Shown: positions 25,104 to 34,369, numbered from the stretch's first letter. The stretch is 64,000 bases of DNA from Anaerocolumna cellulosilytica (GCF_014218335.1 NZ_AP023367.1:2729501-2793500); one strand, 5' to 3'. Program-made: numbers and translations. The notes: generated from the letters alone by a model not told the origin.

Positions 25104-26969
25104 GTGTTCTTACGTAAATATCATAAAGAGATTATTTTTTTACTAGATCTGACTTTAACTTCAACGGTTTTCTTCTTCTTATTTTTTATTTTACCGGAGG
25201 CAGTGCTAGTAAAACTATCTTTTACGGCATTACTGCCGGTCTTTCTCTTGTATATTATCTGTGATATGATAGCCCATCGCTTTTTCAAAACCTATGAAAG
25301 TCTTTGGCGTTATGCCAAAAGTAAAGAATATCTAACCTTGTTTTTTGATAGATTAACCGGTTTCTTTATATTTTCAATTACTTATAAATTTTTATTGCCA
25401 CTAAAAGTCTCCTTAGTCCAGATTTTTTCATCCTATGGCATTTCTCTTCTGGCAATGTTCGTTATCCGTCTGGGTTACAGACAATTTAGAGAGCATGGAC
25501 AAAATGGCTGTAAACCAAACAGTAACCTAGTAGCTATCCTAGGTGCAGGTGAAGCCGGTGTAAGGCTCTTAGAAGCCCTTAACAATAATCCTAACAGCAA
25601 CTATGAAATCATCTGCTTTATTGATGATAGTATCGAAAAAATAGGTAAAGTAATTCACGGTGTCGAAGTGAAAGGCCCAATTAGTGATATTGCAGATATC
25701 TTATCTAAAATTCCCATAAAAGAAATCATTTTTGCCATACCCTCCGCAACGGCTCTCCGGAAAAAAGAAATTTTAGAATTATGCAGCAAACAAGAATGCA
25801 GGGTAAGGATACTGCCGGGCGCATTAAGCCTATTGCAAAATGAGAATCTGAAAAATCCCTGGAATACCATTAGAGATATACAAATAGAAGAGTTACTGGG
25901 AAGGGAACAAATTGTATTTGAAGACGAGGCAGTTAAATCCTTTTTAAGTGGTAAAGTAATCTTGGTAACCGGTGGAGGCGGAAGTATTGGCTCTGAACTA
26001 TGTCGTCAGATAGCAAAAGCAGAACCAAAACAATTAATTATCCTGGACATATATGAAAATAATGCCTACGAAATCCAACAGGAGCTTTTTCAAATCTATA
26101 GAATGACCTTGGATGTAAAAATAGAGATTGCTTCTATTCGTGATTTTCATAAAATAAACTATTTATTCCGGTTGTATCGTCCTGCTATAGTATTTCACGC
26201 AGCAGCCCATAAGCATGTTCCATTAATGGAGGATTGTCCGGAGGAGGCAGTCAAAAATAATATTCTTGGAACCTATCATGTTGTAAAAGCGGCAGATACG
26301 TATCAGGTTGAGAAGTTTGTACTTATATCAACAGACAAAGCTGTAAATCCCACTAATGTAATGGGAGCAAGCAAGCGATTCTGTGAGATGCTTCTTCAAA
26401 GTATGAAGGGTATTAGTAAAACAGAATTTGTGGCAGTGCGATTTGGTAATGTTCTTGGTTCTAACGGCTCTGTTATTCCGCTGTTTCAAAAGCAGATAGC
26501 GGCAGGTGGTCCGGTAACTATTACAGATAAAAGGATTGTAAGATATTTCATGACCATTACAGAAGCGGCTCAATTAGTGTTACAAGCAGGTTCCATGGCT
26601 AGTTCCTCTGAGATATACATCCTTGATATGGGGCAGCCGGTTAAAATATTAGACCTGGCAGAAAATCTAATCCGCTTATCCGGGTACGTCCCCTATACAG
26701 AAATTCCTATAATTGAATCCGGATTACGCCCCGGAGAAAAACTTTACGAAGAACTTCTTACCAAAAGTGAGGAACTCATTGCTACTTCAAATCATAAGAT
26801 ATTTATTGAACGGCAAAAGAATATATCACATAAAGAACTTATAGATAAGCTCGAATTATTACAATCGGCACTATTAGAAAAATCAAATAGTAGTATTAAG
26901 ACCACTTTAAAAGAGGTAGTACCTACTTATTGCGACCCGGAAGAAGTAAATCAGGGTATTGAGCAGTAG
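25104..26969 (+). CDS. UDP-GlcNAc 4,6-dehydratase, membrane type (WbpM/PglF family)
   Basis: A 621-residue enzyme with about four N-terminal membrane helices (residues 10-115), a CoA-binding-like Rossmann domain (about 140-265, VAILGAGEAGVRLLEAL) and a C-terminal dehydratase SDR (about 285-600, VTGGGGSIGSELCRQ). The active site reads STDKAVNPTNVMGASKRF, with Met where classical SDRs have Tyr, as known for WbpM and PglF. It makes UDP-2-acetamido-2,6-dideoxy-4-ketohexose, the precursor of diamino or QuiNAc/FucNAc-type sugars. The DegT aminotransferase and the hexapeptide acetyltransferase in the cluster could complete a bacillosamine-like route. Start GTG after AAGGGGGCC. Confidence 0.92.
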   Translation: MFLRKYHKEIIFLLDLTLTSTVFFFLFFILPEAVLVKLSFTALLPVFLLYIICDMIAHRFFKTYESLWRYAKSKEYLTLFFDRLTGFFIFSITYKFLLPLKVSLVQIFSSYGISLLAMFVIRLGYRQFREHGQNGCKPNSNLVAILGAGEAGVRLLEALNNNPNSNYEIICFIDDSIEKIGKVIHGVEVKGPISDIADILSKIPIKEIIFAIPSATALRKKEILELCSKQECRVRILPGALSLLQNENLKNPWNTIRDIQIEELLGREQIVFEDEAVKSFLSGKVILVTGGGGSIGSELCRQIAKAEPKQLIILDIYENNAYEIQQELFQIYRMTLDVKIEIASIRDFHKINYLFRLYRPAIVFHAAAHKHVPLMEDCPEEAVKNNILGTYHVVKAADTYQVEKFVLISTDKAVNPTNVMGASKRFCEMLLQSMKGISKTEFVAVRFGNVLGSNGSVIPLFQKQIAAGGPVTITDKRIVRYFMTITEAAQLVLQAGSMASSSEIYILDMGQPVKILDLAENLIRLSGYVPYTEIPIIESGLRPGEKLYEELLTKSEELIATSNHKIFIERQKNISHKELIDKLELLQSALLEKSNSSIKTTLKEVVPTYCDPEEVNQGIEQ

Positions 26970-27048
26970 AAAGACTTCCCTTTTTAAGAATAGCCTTAGA
27001 ATACATGTCCTAAGGAATATAAAGTATATGAAAAAAGAGGTGTCCGGC

Positions 27049-27729
27049 ATGACGTATCTAGTTGTTGCAGCCCATCCTGATGATGAAGTTCTGGGAGCAG
27101 GAGCCACACTTGCCAAGCTTGCCAGTGAGGGAAACACTGTAATAGCCTGTTTTTTATCCGGTGAAGTTACTGCCAGAAGGTATCGGCCGGAGCTTGCAAA
27201 GTTACGAAAGGATATTATAAGCAGTTCCAGAATATTGGGGATAAAACAAGTGATACTTGGAAATTTTCCAAATATCCAATTTAATACCATTCCTCACCTT
27301 GCTATGGTTCAATTCATAGAACAGGTTATTCTAGATACAGAAGCAGAAATCATATTCACACATCACCCATCTGATTTAAATAATGACCACCTTCATACAT
27401 CCCTTGCCTGTCAGGCTGCCATTCGCTTGTTCCAGAGAAAAGACGGCATACTGCCAGTGAAAGAACTATTATTTATGGAAATCCCCTCCTCAACAGAGTG
27501 GAGTTTAAATAAATCCGTTCATCCTTTCACACCTAATGTATATATCGAAACAAGAGAAGAATTCCTTACTAAAAAATTGCAGGCTCTGACCGAATACAGC
27601 GGCGTTATGCGGGATTACCCCCATCCCAGAAGTCAGGTAGCAATTAAAGGTCTGGCTGCATACAGAGGTGCACAGGCTGGTATGGTATATGCAGAAAGCT
27701 TTGAAAGTGTATTTCGCAGAGAAATATAA
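27049..27729 (+). CDS. PIG-L/LmbE-family deacetylase
   Basis: A 226-residue zinc-dependent N-deacetylase. The metal motif is AAHPDDEVLGAG near the start; THHPSDLNNDHLHTSLA provides further His/Asp ligands. Members remove acetyl groups from GlcNAc-type sugars, here probably from a nucleotide- or lipid-linked sugar. Two starts are possible: ATG 27049 after AAAGAGG, or ATG 27028 after AAGGAATA; I chose the one nearest the conserved domain. The frame open upstream to 26959 overlaps the previous gene and is unlikely to be used. Located between the dehydratase and the initiating transferase. Confidence 0.87.
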   Translation: MTYLVVAAHPDDEVLGAGATLAKLASEGNTVIACFLSGEVTARRYRPELAKLRKDIISSSRILGIKQVILGNFPNIQFNTIPHLAMVQFIEQVILDTEAEIIFTHHPSDLNNDHLHTSLACQAAIRLFQRKDGILPVKELLFMEIPSSTEWSLNKSVHPFTPNVYIETREEFLTKKLQALTEYSGVMRDYPHPRSQVAIKGLAAYRGAQAGMVYAESFESVFRREI

Positions 27730-27754
27730 AGCGATGGTTTAAGGAGTTTTAAAG

Positions 27755-28399
27755 ATGAAACGAAGTCACTATATTTCCTATCAAAATGGCTTAAAACAAA
27801 CGGCTGAACAAATGGCGGCAGTTATTTTACTGCTTCTGCTGTGGCCACTACTGTTGCTTGTTGCACTTGCCATCCGCCTTGATAGTAAAGGAAATGTTCT
27901 CTTTTGCCAGCAAAGACTTGGTAAGGGAAAAAAGGAATTTACTATTTATAAATTCCGAACCATGAAGATAAATCATTCTGGCGATAAATTACGTTCAGAG
28001 CAGGATATAAGGATTACCCGAATCGGCACGATTCTTCGAAAAACCAGTCTGGATGAGCTGCCTCAATTAATCAATATACTAATAGGTGATATGGGGATTA
28101 TCGGCCCCCGTCCCGTGTTACAGGATGAATTTAAACCTTTTAAGGGGCATCCGGTATACGAAAAGAGATTCAATACCTTGCCCGGACTTTTTTGTACAGT
28201 GGATATGTCTTATCGTGCAACCGCTACTAGAGAACAACAATTTCAAATGGATGCGGAATATGTAGAAAATATAACTTTTTTATCGGATATGAAGATATTT
28301 GGCAAAGTATTTATTAACGTACTAAAACGAAAAAATATATACCCGGTGTCCCAAAAACAGCAAGCGGAGGAAATACATCGGGATACTAGTGTCAAATAA
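27755..28399 (+). CDS. Initiating sugar-1-phosphate transferase (PglC/WcaJ family)
   Basis: A 214-residue monotopic phosphoglycosyl transferase that loads the first sugar phosphate onto undecaprenyl phosphate. It has one N-terminal hydrophobic hairpin (MAAVILLLLLWPLLLLVALA), then FCQQRLGKGKKEFTIYKFRTMK, ITRIGTILRKTSLDELPQL with the Asp-Glu catalytic pair, and GPRPVL. The length is that of the short form without the WcaJ N-terminal domain. The PglF-type dehydratase upstream suggests a 2,4-diamino- or 2-acetamido-trideoxy sugar as the first unit. ATG after AAGGAGTTTTAAAG. Confidence 0.92.
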   Translation: MKRSHYISYQNGLKQTAEQMAAVILLLLLWPLLLLVALAIRLDSKGNVLFCQQRLGKGKKEFTIYKFRTMKINHSGDKLRSEQDIRITRIGTILRKTSLDELPQLINILIGDMGIIGPRPVLQDEFKPFKGHPVYEKRFNTLPGLFCTVDMSYRATATREQQFQMDAEYVENITFLSDMKIFGKVFINVLKRKNIYPVSQKQQAEEIHRDTSVK

Positions 28400-28432
28400 A
28401 ATAAAATTATTTCACACCAGCTACTATATAAT

Positions 28433-28455
28433 GCGTCCAAAGACGCAGACGGGAG
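28433..28455 (+). promoter_or_regulatory. Hairpin plus Shine-Dalgarno leader
   Basis: GCGTC (28433-28437), loop CAAA, GACGC (28442-28446), then AGACGGGAG; ATG at 28466. Same design as at 23541 and 34342. Confidence 0.55.
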
Positions 28456-28465
28456 CAAGCAAGTC

Positions 28466-29149
28466 ATGATTGTAACTATCCATCAGCCGGATTATATACC
28501 ATATATTGGTTACTTTTATAAAATATCAAAAGCTGACGTCTTTGTATTCTTAGACGATGCTCAATTCTCTAATGACAATATGCATCACTGGAATAAGATA
28601 AAAACCCCTCAGGGGGAATTACGGTTAAAAATTCCCGTTTCCTATCATTTTGGTGATTCTATTCATAAAATTAGAACCAAAGATGAATTGGGCTGGAAAG
28701 AAAAACACTTGAAAATATTAGAAATGAATTATAAGAAAAGCCGTTATTTTAATGAAATATTTCCTTTCTTTCGGGAGCTTTTATTGTGTAATTATGATAG
28801 CCTGGCTGATATGAATATAACCATAAACCGTTATATTTGTTACGGCCTGGGTCTTGTACCCCGGTTTATAAAAGCCTCTGAGTTAAATATAGCATCAGCG
28901 AAAGAGGAGAAAGTACTGGATGTCTGTACTCATTTGGATGGTACGGACTATATCTCCGGAATAGGCGCCAAAGCCTATCAGACAGAAGAGCATTTTCGAA
29001 AAAGGGGTATTTGCTTATCCTATACAGATTACAAACCTGTTTTATATCCCCAGCTTTGGGGAGAGTTTATTAAAAACCTGTCAATACTTGACTTTCTTTT
29101 TAACTGTGGCTTTCATTGGGAGTTGATTGAAGAATACTTAATAGACTAG
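28466..29149 (+). CDS. WbqC-like family protein
   Basis: A 227-residue protein of the WbqC family, found in O-antigen and capsule clusters with DegT aminotransferases. It starts with the family signature TIHQPDYIPYIGYFYKI, followed by ADVFVFLDDAQFSNDNMHHWNKI and KIPVSYHFGD, and ends with a helical region. The biochemical role is not firmly known; a part in sugar N-acylation is suspected for relatives. The ATG lies ten bases after the hairpin-linked GGGAG. Confidence 0.87.
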   Translation: MIVTIHQPDYIPYIGYFYKISKADVFVFLDDAQFSNDNMHHWNKIKTPQGELRLKIPVSYHFGDSIHKIRTKDELGWKEKHLKILEMNYKKSRYFNEIFPFFRELLLCNYDSLADMNITINRYICYGLGLVPRFIKASELNIASAKEEKVLDVCTHLDGTDYISGIGAKAYQTEEHFRKRGICLSYTDYKPVLYPQLWGEFIKNLSILDFLFNCGFHWELIEEYLID

Positions 29150-29156
29150 TAATTGT

Positions 29157-29263
29157 AAAGATTGAAAGAAAATCTTATGGAAAGGAATGCCTAATCTGCT
29201 TCTTTCAATCCATTAATATTTGGCAGTATCGTAAACTGCATGCGGTAGACACTGGGTATAATT
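29157..29263 (+). promoter_or_regulatory. Two-hairpin leader, copy A
   Basis: GATTGAAAGAA (29160-29170) pairs with TTCTTTCAATC (29200-29210), followed by a second small helix around GCAGT/ACTGC and CTGGGTATAATT before the ATG. It resembles the leader at 31805-31904 in order and sequence. Confidence 0.5.
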
Positions 29264-30370
29264 ATGAGAATAATCGTTTCAGCCAGTTATGGCCACTCCC
29301 TGATTAACTTCCGTGGAGAATTAATTAAGGCCATGGTAAAGCAAGGCCATGAAGTAATCTGTACCTCCATTGAGCCAGTTGAAATCATGGCGAAACAAGT
29401 AGAGCAACTTGGCGCTAAATATTATCAAATTCCCGGCAGTAGAACTGGTATCGGGTTACTTGAAAATATAAGAACCTTTTTTCGCTATCTTATAGCCTAT
29501 TACTTACTAAAACCTGACTTGTGTTTTTTATATATGTCAAAACCCATCGTCTTTGGCGGAATTTGTGGAATTCTCACCCGTGTAAAGAGGATTGTAGTTT
29601 TCGTGACTGGTTTAGAAGTGGCTTTTTACAGTCCGGGGATAAAAAACCGGCTAACCCGGCTGTTTCTTAAAACTATGTACCGGCTGGTACACAGCAAAAG
29701 TGAAACTGTATTTTTTATGAATCAAGATGATTACAAACTAATGCTAAAGTACCATATGGTTCGGCGGGAACAGGCCCGCTTTGTCAATGGCTCCGGGGTG
29801 AATATGGAATATTTTACAAAGGAAAAGCTGCCGGAGGATAGGGTTGTATGTATGACAGCAAGACTGGTATGGAGCAAAGGCATTAGAGAATATCTAGAAG
29901 CCGCCGAAAAGATAAAACTGTGCTATCCGGATGTTAGATTTCTACTAGTGGGTGGACTGGATGAAAACCCGGAGGCGATAAAAAAAGAAGAGCTGGATGA
30001 GGTTATAAGCCTGGGTATTATAGAATATTACGGCTATACAGAGGATGTAAGACCCTATTTAAAGCAGTGCAGCATCTTTGTACTCCCCTCTTATCATGAA
30101 GGCAATGGCAGAAGTATTGTAGAAGCCATGGCGACTGGGAGACCGATTATTACGACCCATGCTCCGGGCTGCAAAGAAACTGTAATCGATGGCTATAACG
30201 GCTTTCTAATACCGGTCAGGGACAGTAAGACTCTAACTGATAAATTAAGTGTTTTAATAGAGCATTCAAGTCTCAGGACAAAAATGGCAGAGTCTTCCTA
30301 CTTGCTATGTAAAGAAAAATATGATGTGAATCAAGTTAATGAAATCTTCTTAAAAACCCTGAGGTTATGA
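29264..30370 (+). CDS. Glycosyltransferase family 4 (PglA/CapM-like)
   Basis: A 368-residue GT-B retaining transferase. The start RIIVSASYGHSLINFRGELI is typical of GalNAc/FucNAc-type transferases of the PglA and CapM group. The donor site shows VCMTARLVWSKGIREYLEAA, FLLVGGLDENP and the E-x7-E motif in SYHEGNGRSIVEAMATGRPII. It probably adds the second sugar on the lipid carrier. The start codon follows the two-hairpin leader; only a weak ribosome site (CTGGGTA) is seen. Confidence 0.9.
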   Translation: MRIIVSASYGHSLINFRGELIKAMVKQGHEVICTSIEPVEIMAKQVEQLGAKYYQIPGSRTGIGLLENIRTFFRYLIAYYLLKPDLCFLYMSKPIVFGGICGILTRVKRIVVFVTGLEVAFYSPGIKNRLTRLFLKTMYRLVHSKSETVFFMNQDDYKLMLKYHMVRREQARFVNGSGVNMEYFTKEKLPEDRVVCMTARLVWSKGIREYLEAAEKIKLCYPDVRFLLVGGLDENPEAIKKEELDEVISLGIIEYYGYTEDVRPYLKQCSIFVLPSYHEGNGRSIVEAMATGRPIITTHAPGCKETVIDGYNGFLIPVRDSKTLTDKLSVLIEHSSLRTKMAESSYLLCKEKYDVNQVNEIFLKTLRL

Positions 30371-30385
30371 TAAAGGAGGCGGCAG

Positions 30386-31768
30386 ATGACGGGGAATAAA
30401 ATACTTCTAAAAATGTATGCCGTATGTCCAATTTTCTTACAAAATATATTTATTTCCATTTATGGGCTTCTGTTATATGGGCAGCGCTACGGAAAAACCT
30501 ATCGAAGATATCTAAACTACTATACCTCACACAGACCGTCTGATTTAAAGAAGGAAAAGTACAGACAGAATAAGCAATTCATAAACCTACTCCATTATGC
30601 CATAATGAACAGTCCTTTTTATCAGGAATTTTATAAAAACATTGATATTAGTAAGATAAAAACCATAGAAGATATTGCACTGCTGCCAATACTAACAAAA
30701 ACCTGCTTAAAAGAGAATCTGGAGAAGATTTATACTGTGTCCAGAAAGAAGTCCCAATGCCATTACACTGGCGGCACTACCGGAATCCCTATGGCCGTCA
30801 GAAAGCGTAAGCAGGATGTAGAAAGAAGAATGGCATATCTGGATGCTTACAAAAGGAGCTATGGCTTTATCAATCTAAAAATGCGTTCTGCACGTTTTTT
30901 TGGTAAGAACATAATTCCGGTCTCCTCTAATAAGAAGGTATTCTGGCGTAAGAATTATTTCTTAAAGCAGCGGCTTTATTCTACCTATTATCTGAAACAG
31001 GAAAACTTAAGTTACTATATTACGGATTTAAATCGTTTTAAACCTCAATCCATTGATGGATTTGTATCCTCCATCTATACTATAGCAAAATACATTGATG
31101 ACAATCACCTTTCACTTAACTTTACGCCAAAAGCAATCTTTACTACCGCAGAAACTGTTTTGCCTTATCAAAAAGAGTTAATCGAAAGAGTATTTTCGTG
31201 TCCCTTAAGTGACCAATATGCTTCCAATGAAGGCGCTCCTTTTATCATCCAATGTAGGGAAGGATATTATCACGAAGCCCTTGATACCGGAGTATTCGAA
31301 CATATTAAAACACCGGAAGGTGTTAAGCTTTTAGTCACCAGTTTTGATTCCTATGGTACGCCACTAATACGGTATGATATTGGTGATTACATTCAGGAAT
31401 CACCTGCTGTGGAATGCTCTTGCGGCTCCTGCTTCCCTATAATCGGAGGAATAATCGGAAGAGATACCAATTATCTGGTTACAAAAGGCAGGGGAAATAT
31501 CACTCCTGTACAGCTTTCTGTACTGATTGCAGAACTGCCCTTATCCATTGAACAGGTTCAATTCCTTCAAAAATCAAAGGATTTGATTGTAATTCGATGT
31601 TCTGCAAAAGCACCATTTTCCAAAGAAGCATATAATAAAATAATCTTAGAAAAAGTAAGGGCCTACTTAGGGGAAGATATACGCTATAAGATTCTCTGGG
31701 AAAATGCACTAGACAGAGCTCCCAGCGGAAAATTCCAACTTATTGTAAATCAAATGAAAAACCACTAA
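30386..31768 (+). CDS. CapK-like adenylate-forming enzyme
   Basis: A 460-residue member of the phenylacetate-CoA ligase/CapK group of adenylating enzymes. The nucleotide loop is HYTGGTTGIPM; YASNEGAPFIIQC, LVTSFDSYGTPLIRYDIGDYI and the C-terminal lysine motif in RAPSGKFQLI fit the ANL superfamily. In polysaccharide clusters such proteins are thought to activate a carboxylic acid for attachment to a sugar; the acid is unknown. AAAGGAGGCGGCAG precedes the ATG. It starts 15 bases after the GT4 gene. Confidence 0.87.
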   Translation: MTGNKILLKMYAVCPIFLQNIFISIYGLLLYGQRYGKTYRRYLNYYTSHRPSDLKKEKYRQNKQFINLLHYAIMNSPFYQEFYKNIDISKIKTIEDIALLPILTKTCLKENLEKIYTVSRKKSQCHYTGGTTGIPMAVRKRKQDVERRMAYLDAYKRSYGFINLKMRSARFFGKNIIPVSSNKKVFWRKNYFLKQRLYSTYYLKQENLSYYITDLNRFKPQSIDGFVSSIYTIAKYIDDNHLSLNFTPKAIFTTAETVLPYQKELIERVFSCPLSDQYASNEGAPFIIQCREGYYHEALDTGVFEHIKTPEGVKLLVTSFDSYGTPLIRYDIGDYIQESPAVECSCGSCFPIIGGIIGRDTNYLVTKGRGNITPVQLSVLIAELPLSIEQVQFLQKSKDLIVIRCSAKAPFSKEAYNKIILEKVRAYLGEDIRYKILWENALDRAPSGKFQLIVNQMKNH

Positions 31769-31804
31769 AAGCCGGTTCCCTTAATTTTCAACCAAGGCTA
31801 TGGG

Positions 31805-31904
31805 TGAAAGAAAATTAAAATAAGAAAGGCTGCCACAATATGTTCTTTCACTCTTTTTATATGTGGCTGTATCACAGGCAAGCCTGTGGTATTGGGTGCA
31901 AATT
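31805..31904 (+). promoter_or_regulatory. Two-hairpin leader, copy B
   Basis: GTGAAAGAA (31804-31812) pairs with TTCTTTCAC (31842-31850) and is followed by TCTTTTTAT, terminator-like. A second stem CACAGGC / GCCTGTG (31873-31888) precedes TTGGGTGCAAATT and the ATG at 31905. Confidence 0.5.
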
Positions 31905-32864
31905 ATGAAATATAATCCACTGGTAAGTGTGGTGGTACCAATCTATAAAACGGAAATTTATCTCTCCCGGTGTATCGAAAGTATTTGCAGTCAGACTTAC
32001 TCAAAGCTTGAGATTTTATTAATAGATGATGGTTCTCCCGATACCTGTCCTCAGATTTGCGATAATTATGCTTTATTAGATAACCGAATTAAGGTAATTC
32101 ATAAAAAGAACGGTGGAATATCCTCTGCTAGAAATGCAGGTCTTGATGCTATGACAGGGGAGTATGTTACCTTTATTGATAGTGATGATTTTCTTCATAG
32201 AGATTGTATCCGTTATCTAATCTATTTGGCTTTACGCAAAGATTGTCAAATAACTACCTGCGAATTGTATAAGGGGAGTGATTATTCATTTGACAAAGTA
32301 TCTGTAAAGGGCCACACCAAAATTTATGAAAAAAAAGATGCCTTTTTAAGCCGAAGAATTAAATCCGGCATTGTAGGTAAGCTCTTTCTCGCCAGTTTAT
32401 TTCAGGAGCTTCGTTTCCCGGAGAGTGATCATTTTAACTATGAAGATGAAGCACTCTATTATAAATTAGTATACCGTTGCAAGCATATGGCAATAACTGA
32501 AAAACCATTATATTATTATTATCAAAGTCCGGACAGTACTACTAGAATTACAAATCATCATAAAACAACGGATTTTATTCAGGTATTTGAAGAACGTATA
32601 AAATTTTTTGCTGATAAGGAAAAAGTACTCCTAGAATTATCCTGGGAATATTATGCGCTTTGTCTTATGCTGTTTTTTATGAATTGTAAAAAAGATACCC
32701 TAAATACCAATGATTTAGATGAAATTTTGACTTTGTACCGGAAAGCTTTCTTTAAAGTTATTTATAATGAAATAACTCCGTTTACTTATAAGATTATGTT
32801 TTCTACTTTTTATTATATGCCAAAGCTGTCTGCTAAGGCTGTCAATCTTTTAAAACTTCGATAA
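31905..32864 (+). CDS. Glycosyltransferase family 2
   Basis: A 319-residue GT-A inverting transferase. It starts MKYNPLVSVVVPIYKTEIYL, with the nucleotide-binding ILLIDDGSPD, GISSARNAGLDAM and the metal-binding SDD in YVTFIDSDDF. The C-terminal part (FNYEDEALYYKLVYRC with the catalytic-base type Glu-Asp) is typical of EpsJ/CpsJ-like enzymes. The donor and acceptor cannot be told. I chose the ATG at 31905; an upstream frame of 14 codons runs through the hairpin leader and is unlikely to be translated. Confidence 0.91.
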   Translation: MKYNPLVSVVVPIYKTEIYLSRCIESICSQTYSKLEILLIDDGSPDTCPQICDNYALLDNRIKVIHKKNGGISSARNAGLDAMTGEYVTFIDSDDFLHRDCIRYLIYLALRKDCQITTCELYKGSDYSFDKVSVKGHTKIYEKKDAFLSRRIKSGIVGKLFLASLFQELRFPESDHFNYEDEALYYKLVYRCKHMAITEKPLYYYYQSPDSTTRITNHHKTTDFIQVFEERIKFFADKEKVLLELSWEYYALCLMLFFMNCKKDTLNTNDLDEILTLYRKAFFKVIYNEITPFTYKIMFSTFYYMPKLSAKAVNLLKLR

Positions 32865-32932
32865 TTTCAAAAATGTAACTTTGTGCCTGCCTTCTAATGT
32901 ATGCAGGTATCGGAAAGGGCATGGTTATTTAT

Positions 32933-34237
32933 ATGAAAATACTTGTTTTAACGGATGAAGTCTGGAATGATACGCTTTACCCAAATAACGTACTTACCAA
33001 CTGGCTTCAGGGGTTTCCGGCAGTTATAGCTAACATCTATCTGGCAGGAGGTGCTCCTGATAATACATGCTGCCAAACTTATTATCAGATAACTGACGGT
33101 ATGATGATAAAAAGCCTTTTTACTAAAACGACAGCGGGTCAAACCTTTCGTTTACCTGAAAACAAACGGCAAGAAACCCTTCCTTCCGCTGACTCCTATC
33201 CGGATGATGAAGGTCGCGTTCTTACCTTGATAAAAAATAAACTTCCTATGGAAAGTTTACGTCTGGTTCGGGAGGGAATCTGGTTACTGGGACACTATGA
33301 TATAACAGGATTAAAAGATTTTGTTGCCGGCTTTCAACCGGATGTCATATTCAGTCTAAGATATGCCTCTTTAAAGGTTTTAAGATTTGAACGCCTGCTC
33401 TTATCCCTATCCAAAAAGCCTATGTTTGTCTTTACCGGAGATGATGAATATACGTTGGCCCAGTTATCCTTCTCACCCTGCTACTGGTTACGGCGTACCC
33501 TGATTCGTAAGGCATTAAAAAGAAACGCCGAACATTACTATAAGTATTATACTTTGTCAGAAGAGCAGTCTTCCCTTTACAGCAAGATATTTCATATCCG
33601 TACCGGTGTTCTTTCTAAATGCGGCAGCTTTGAAACCTATAAGAAAAAACCGGTGCAAAAACCGCTTATTCTCGTATATGCCGGCAGGTTATACTGTCAT
33701 CGATACAAAACCTTACTTGCCATCAAGGAAGCTTTGAAGGTCATAAACAAAAATAAAGTCCATATGATTCTTAATATCTATTCCAGAGATAAGGTTTCTA
33801 AAAAATATTTAAAGCTCTTAGATGATAATCGAAACTCATATTTACATCCACCAGTAAGTCCTGCTGCATTAAAACAAATTTATTATAAAGCAGATATTGC
33901 TTTACATGTAGAAAGTTTTGATATTAAAAACAGACTTTTAACTAAATATTCCTTTTCCACCAAAATTATTGATTGTCTTGCAAGCTCTTGCGCCGTTCTT
34001 GCGATTTGCCCAAAAAGCCATGCAGGTTATGATTATCTGAAAAAACAGGATAGTGCTATCTGTGTATCCTCGCTTCATGAAATAAAAGGTACCTTAACGA
34101 AACTATGTAAAAAGAAGAGCCTGGTTCAGGAATATCAAAAAAAAGCTTGGTCCTGTGGACAAAGAAATCACCAAAAGTACTCTATTCAACAAATGCTTTT
34201 AGAAGAAATGAAAAAAGCAGGAGAGTTTATGAGTTAA
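32933..34237 (+). CDS. GT-B-fold glycosyltransferase, family uncertain
   Basis: A 434-residue protein whose C-terminal half has the GT-B donor domain pattern: LILVYAGRLYCHRYKTLLAIKEA (strand-loop-helix), SPAALKQIYYKADIALHVES and FSTKIIDCLASSCAVLAICP. The N-terminal half begins KILVLTDEVWNDTLYPNNVLTN and is less typical. It lacks a clear E-x7-E motif, so I do not assign family 4. Start ATG at 32933; its SD-like GGAAAGGG lies 13 bases away, after a CCTGC/GCAGG hairpin. The stop lies within the first copy of the 65-67-base tandem repeat. Confidence 0.72.
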   Translation: MKILVLTDEVWNDTLYPNNVLTNWLQGFPAVIANIYLAGGAPDNTCCQTYYQITDGMMIKSLFTKTTAGQTFRLPENKRQETLPSADSYPDDEGRVLTLIKNKLPMESLRLVREGIWLLGHYDITGLKDFVAGFQPDVIFSLRYASLKVLRFERLLLSLSKKPMFVFTGDDEYTLAQLSFSPCYWLRRTLIRKALKRNAEHYYKYYTLSEEQSSLYSKIFHIRTGVLSKCGSFETYKKKPVQKPLILVYAGRLYCHRYKTLLAIKEALKVINKNKVHMILNIYSRDKVSKKYLKLLDDNRNSYLHPPVSPAALKQIYYKADIALHVESFDIKNRLLTKYSFSTKIIDCLASSCAVLAICPKSHAGYDYLKKQDSAICVSSLHEIKGTLTKLCKKKSLVQEYQKKAWSCGQRNHQKYSIQQMLLEEMKKAGEFMS

Positions 34238-34362
34238 GTTGAAGCCAAGATTTTTTCAACATCTTGATTTAAAAGTGTGCGATGCACACAGACGGGAGTT
34301 AAGTTGAAAAATCAAAACTTTTTCAACATCTTGATTTAAAAGTGTGCGATGCACACAGACGG
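34231..34362 (+). repeat. Tandem 65-67-base repeat upstream of capF
   Basis: Copy 1 (34231-34295) and copy 2 (34296-34362) both read GAGTTAAGTTGAA ..., a GTTGAA/TTCAAC hairpin, ATCTTGATTTAAAA, the stem GTGTGC-GAT-GCACAC and AGACGG. They differ only within the first hairpin (about 34244-34252 versus 34309-34319), where pairing is kept. Copy 1 contains the stop codon of the previous gene; copy 2 ends in the ribosome site of capF. Confidence 0.88.
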
Positions 34363-34369
34363 GAGTTTT

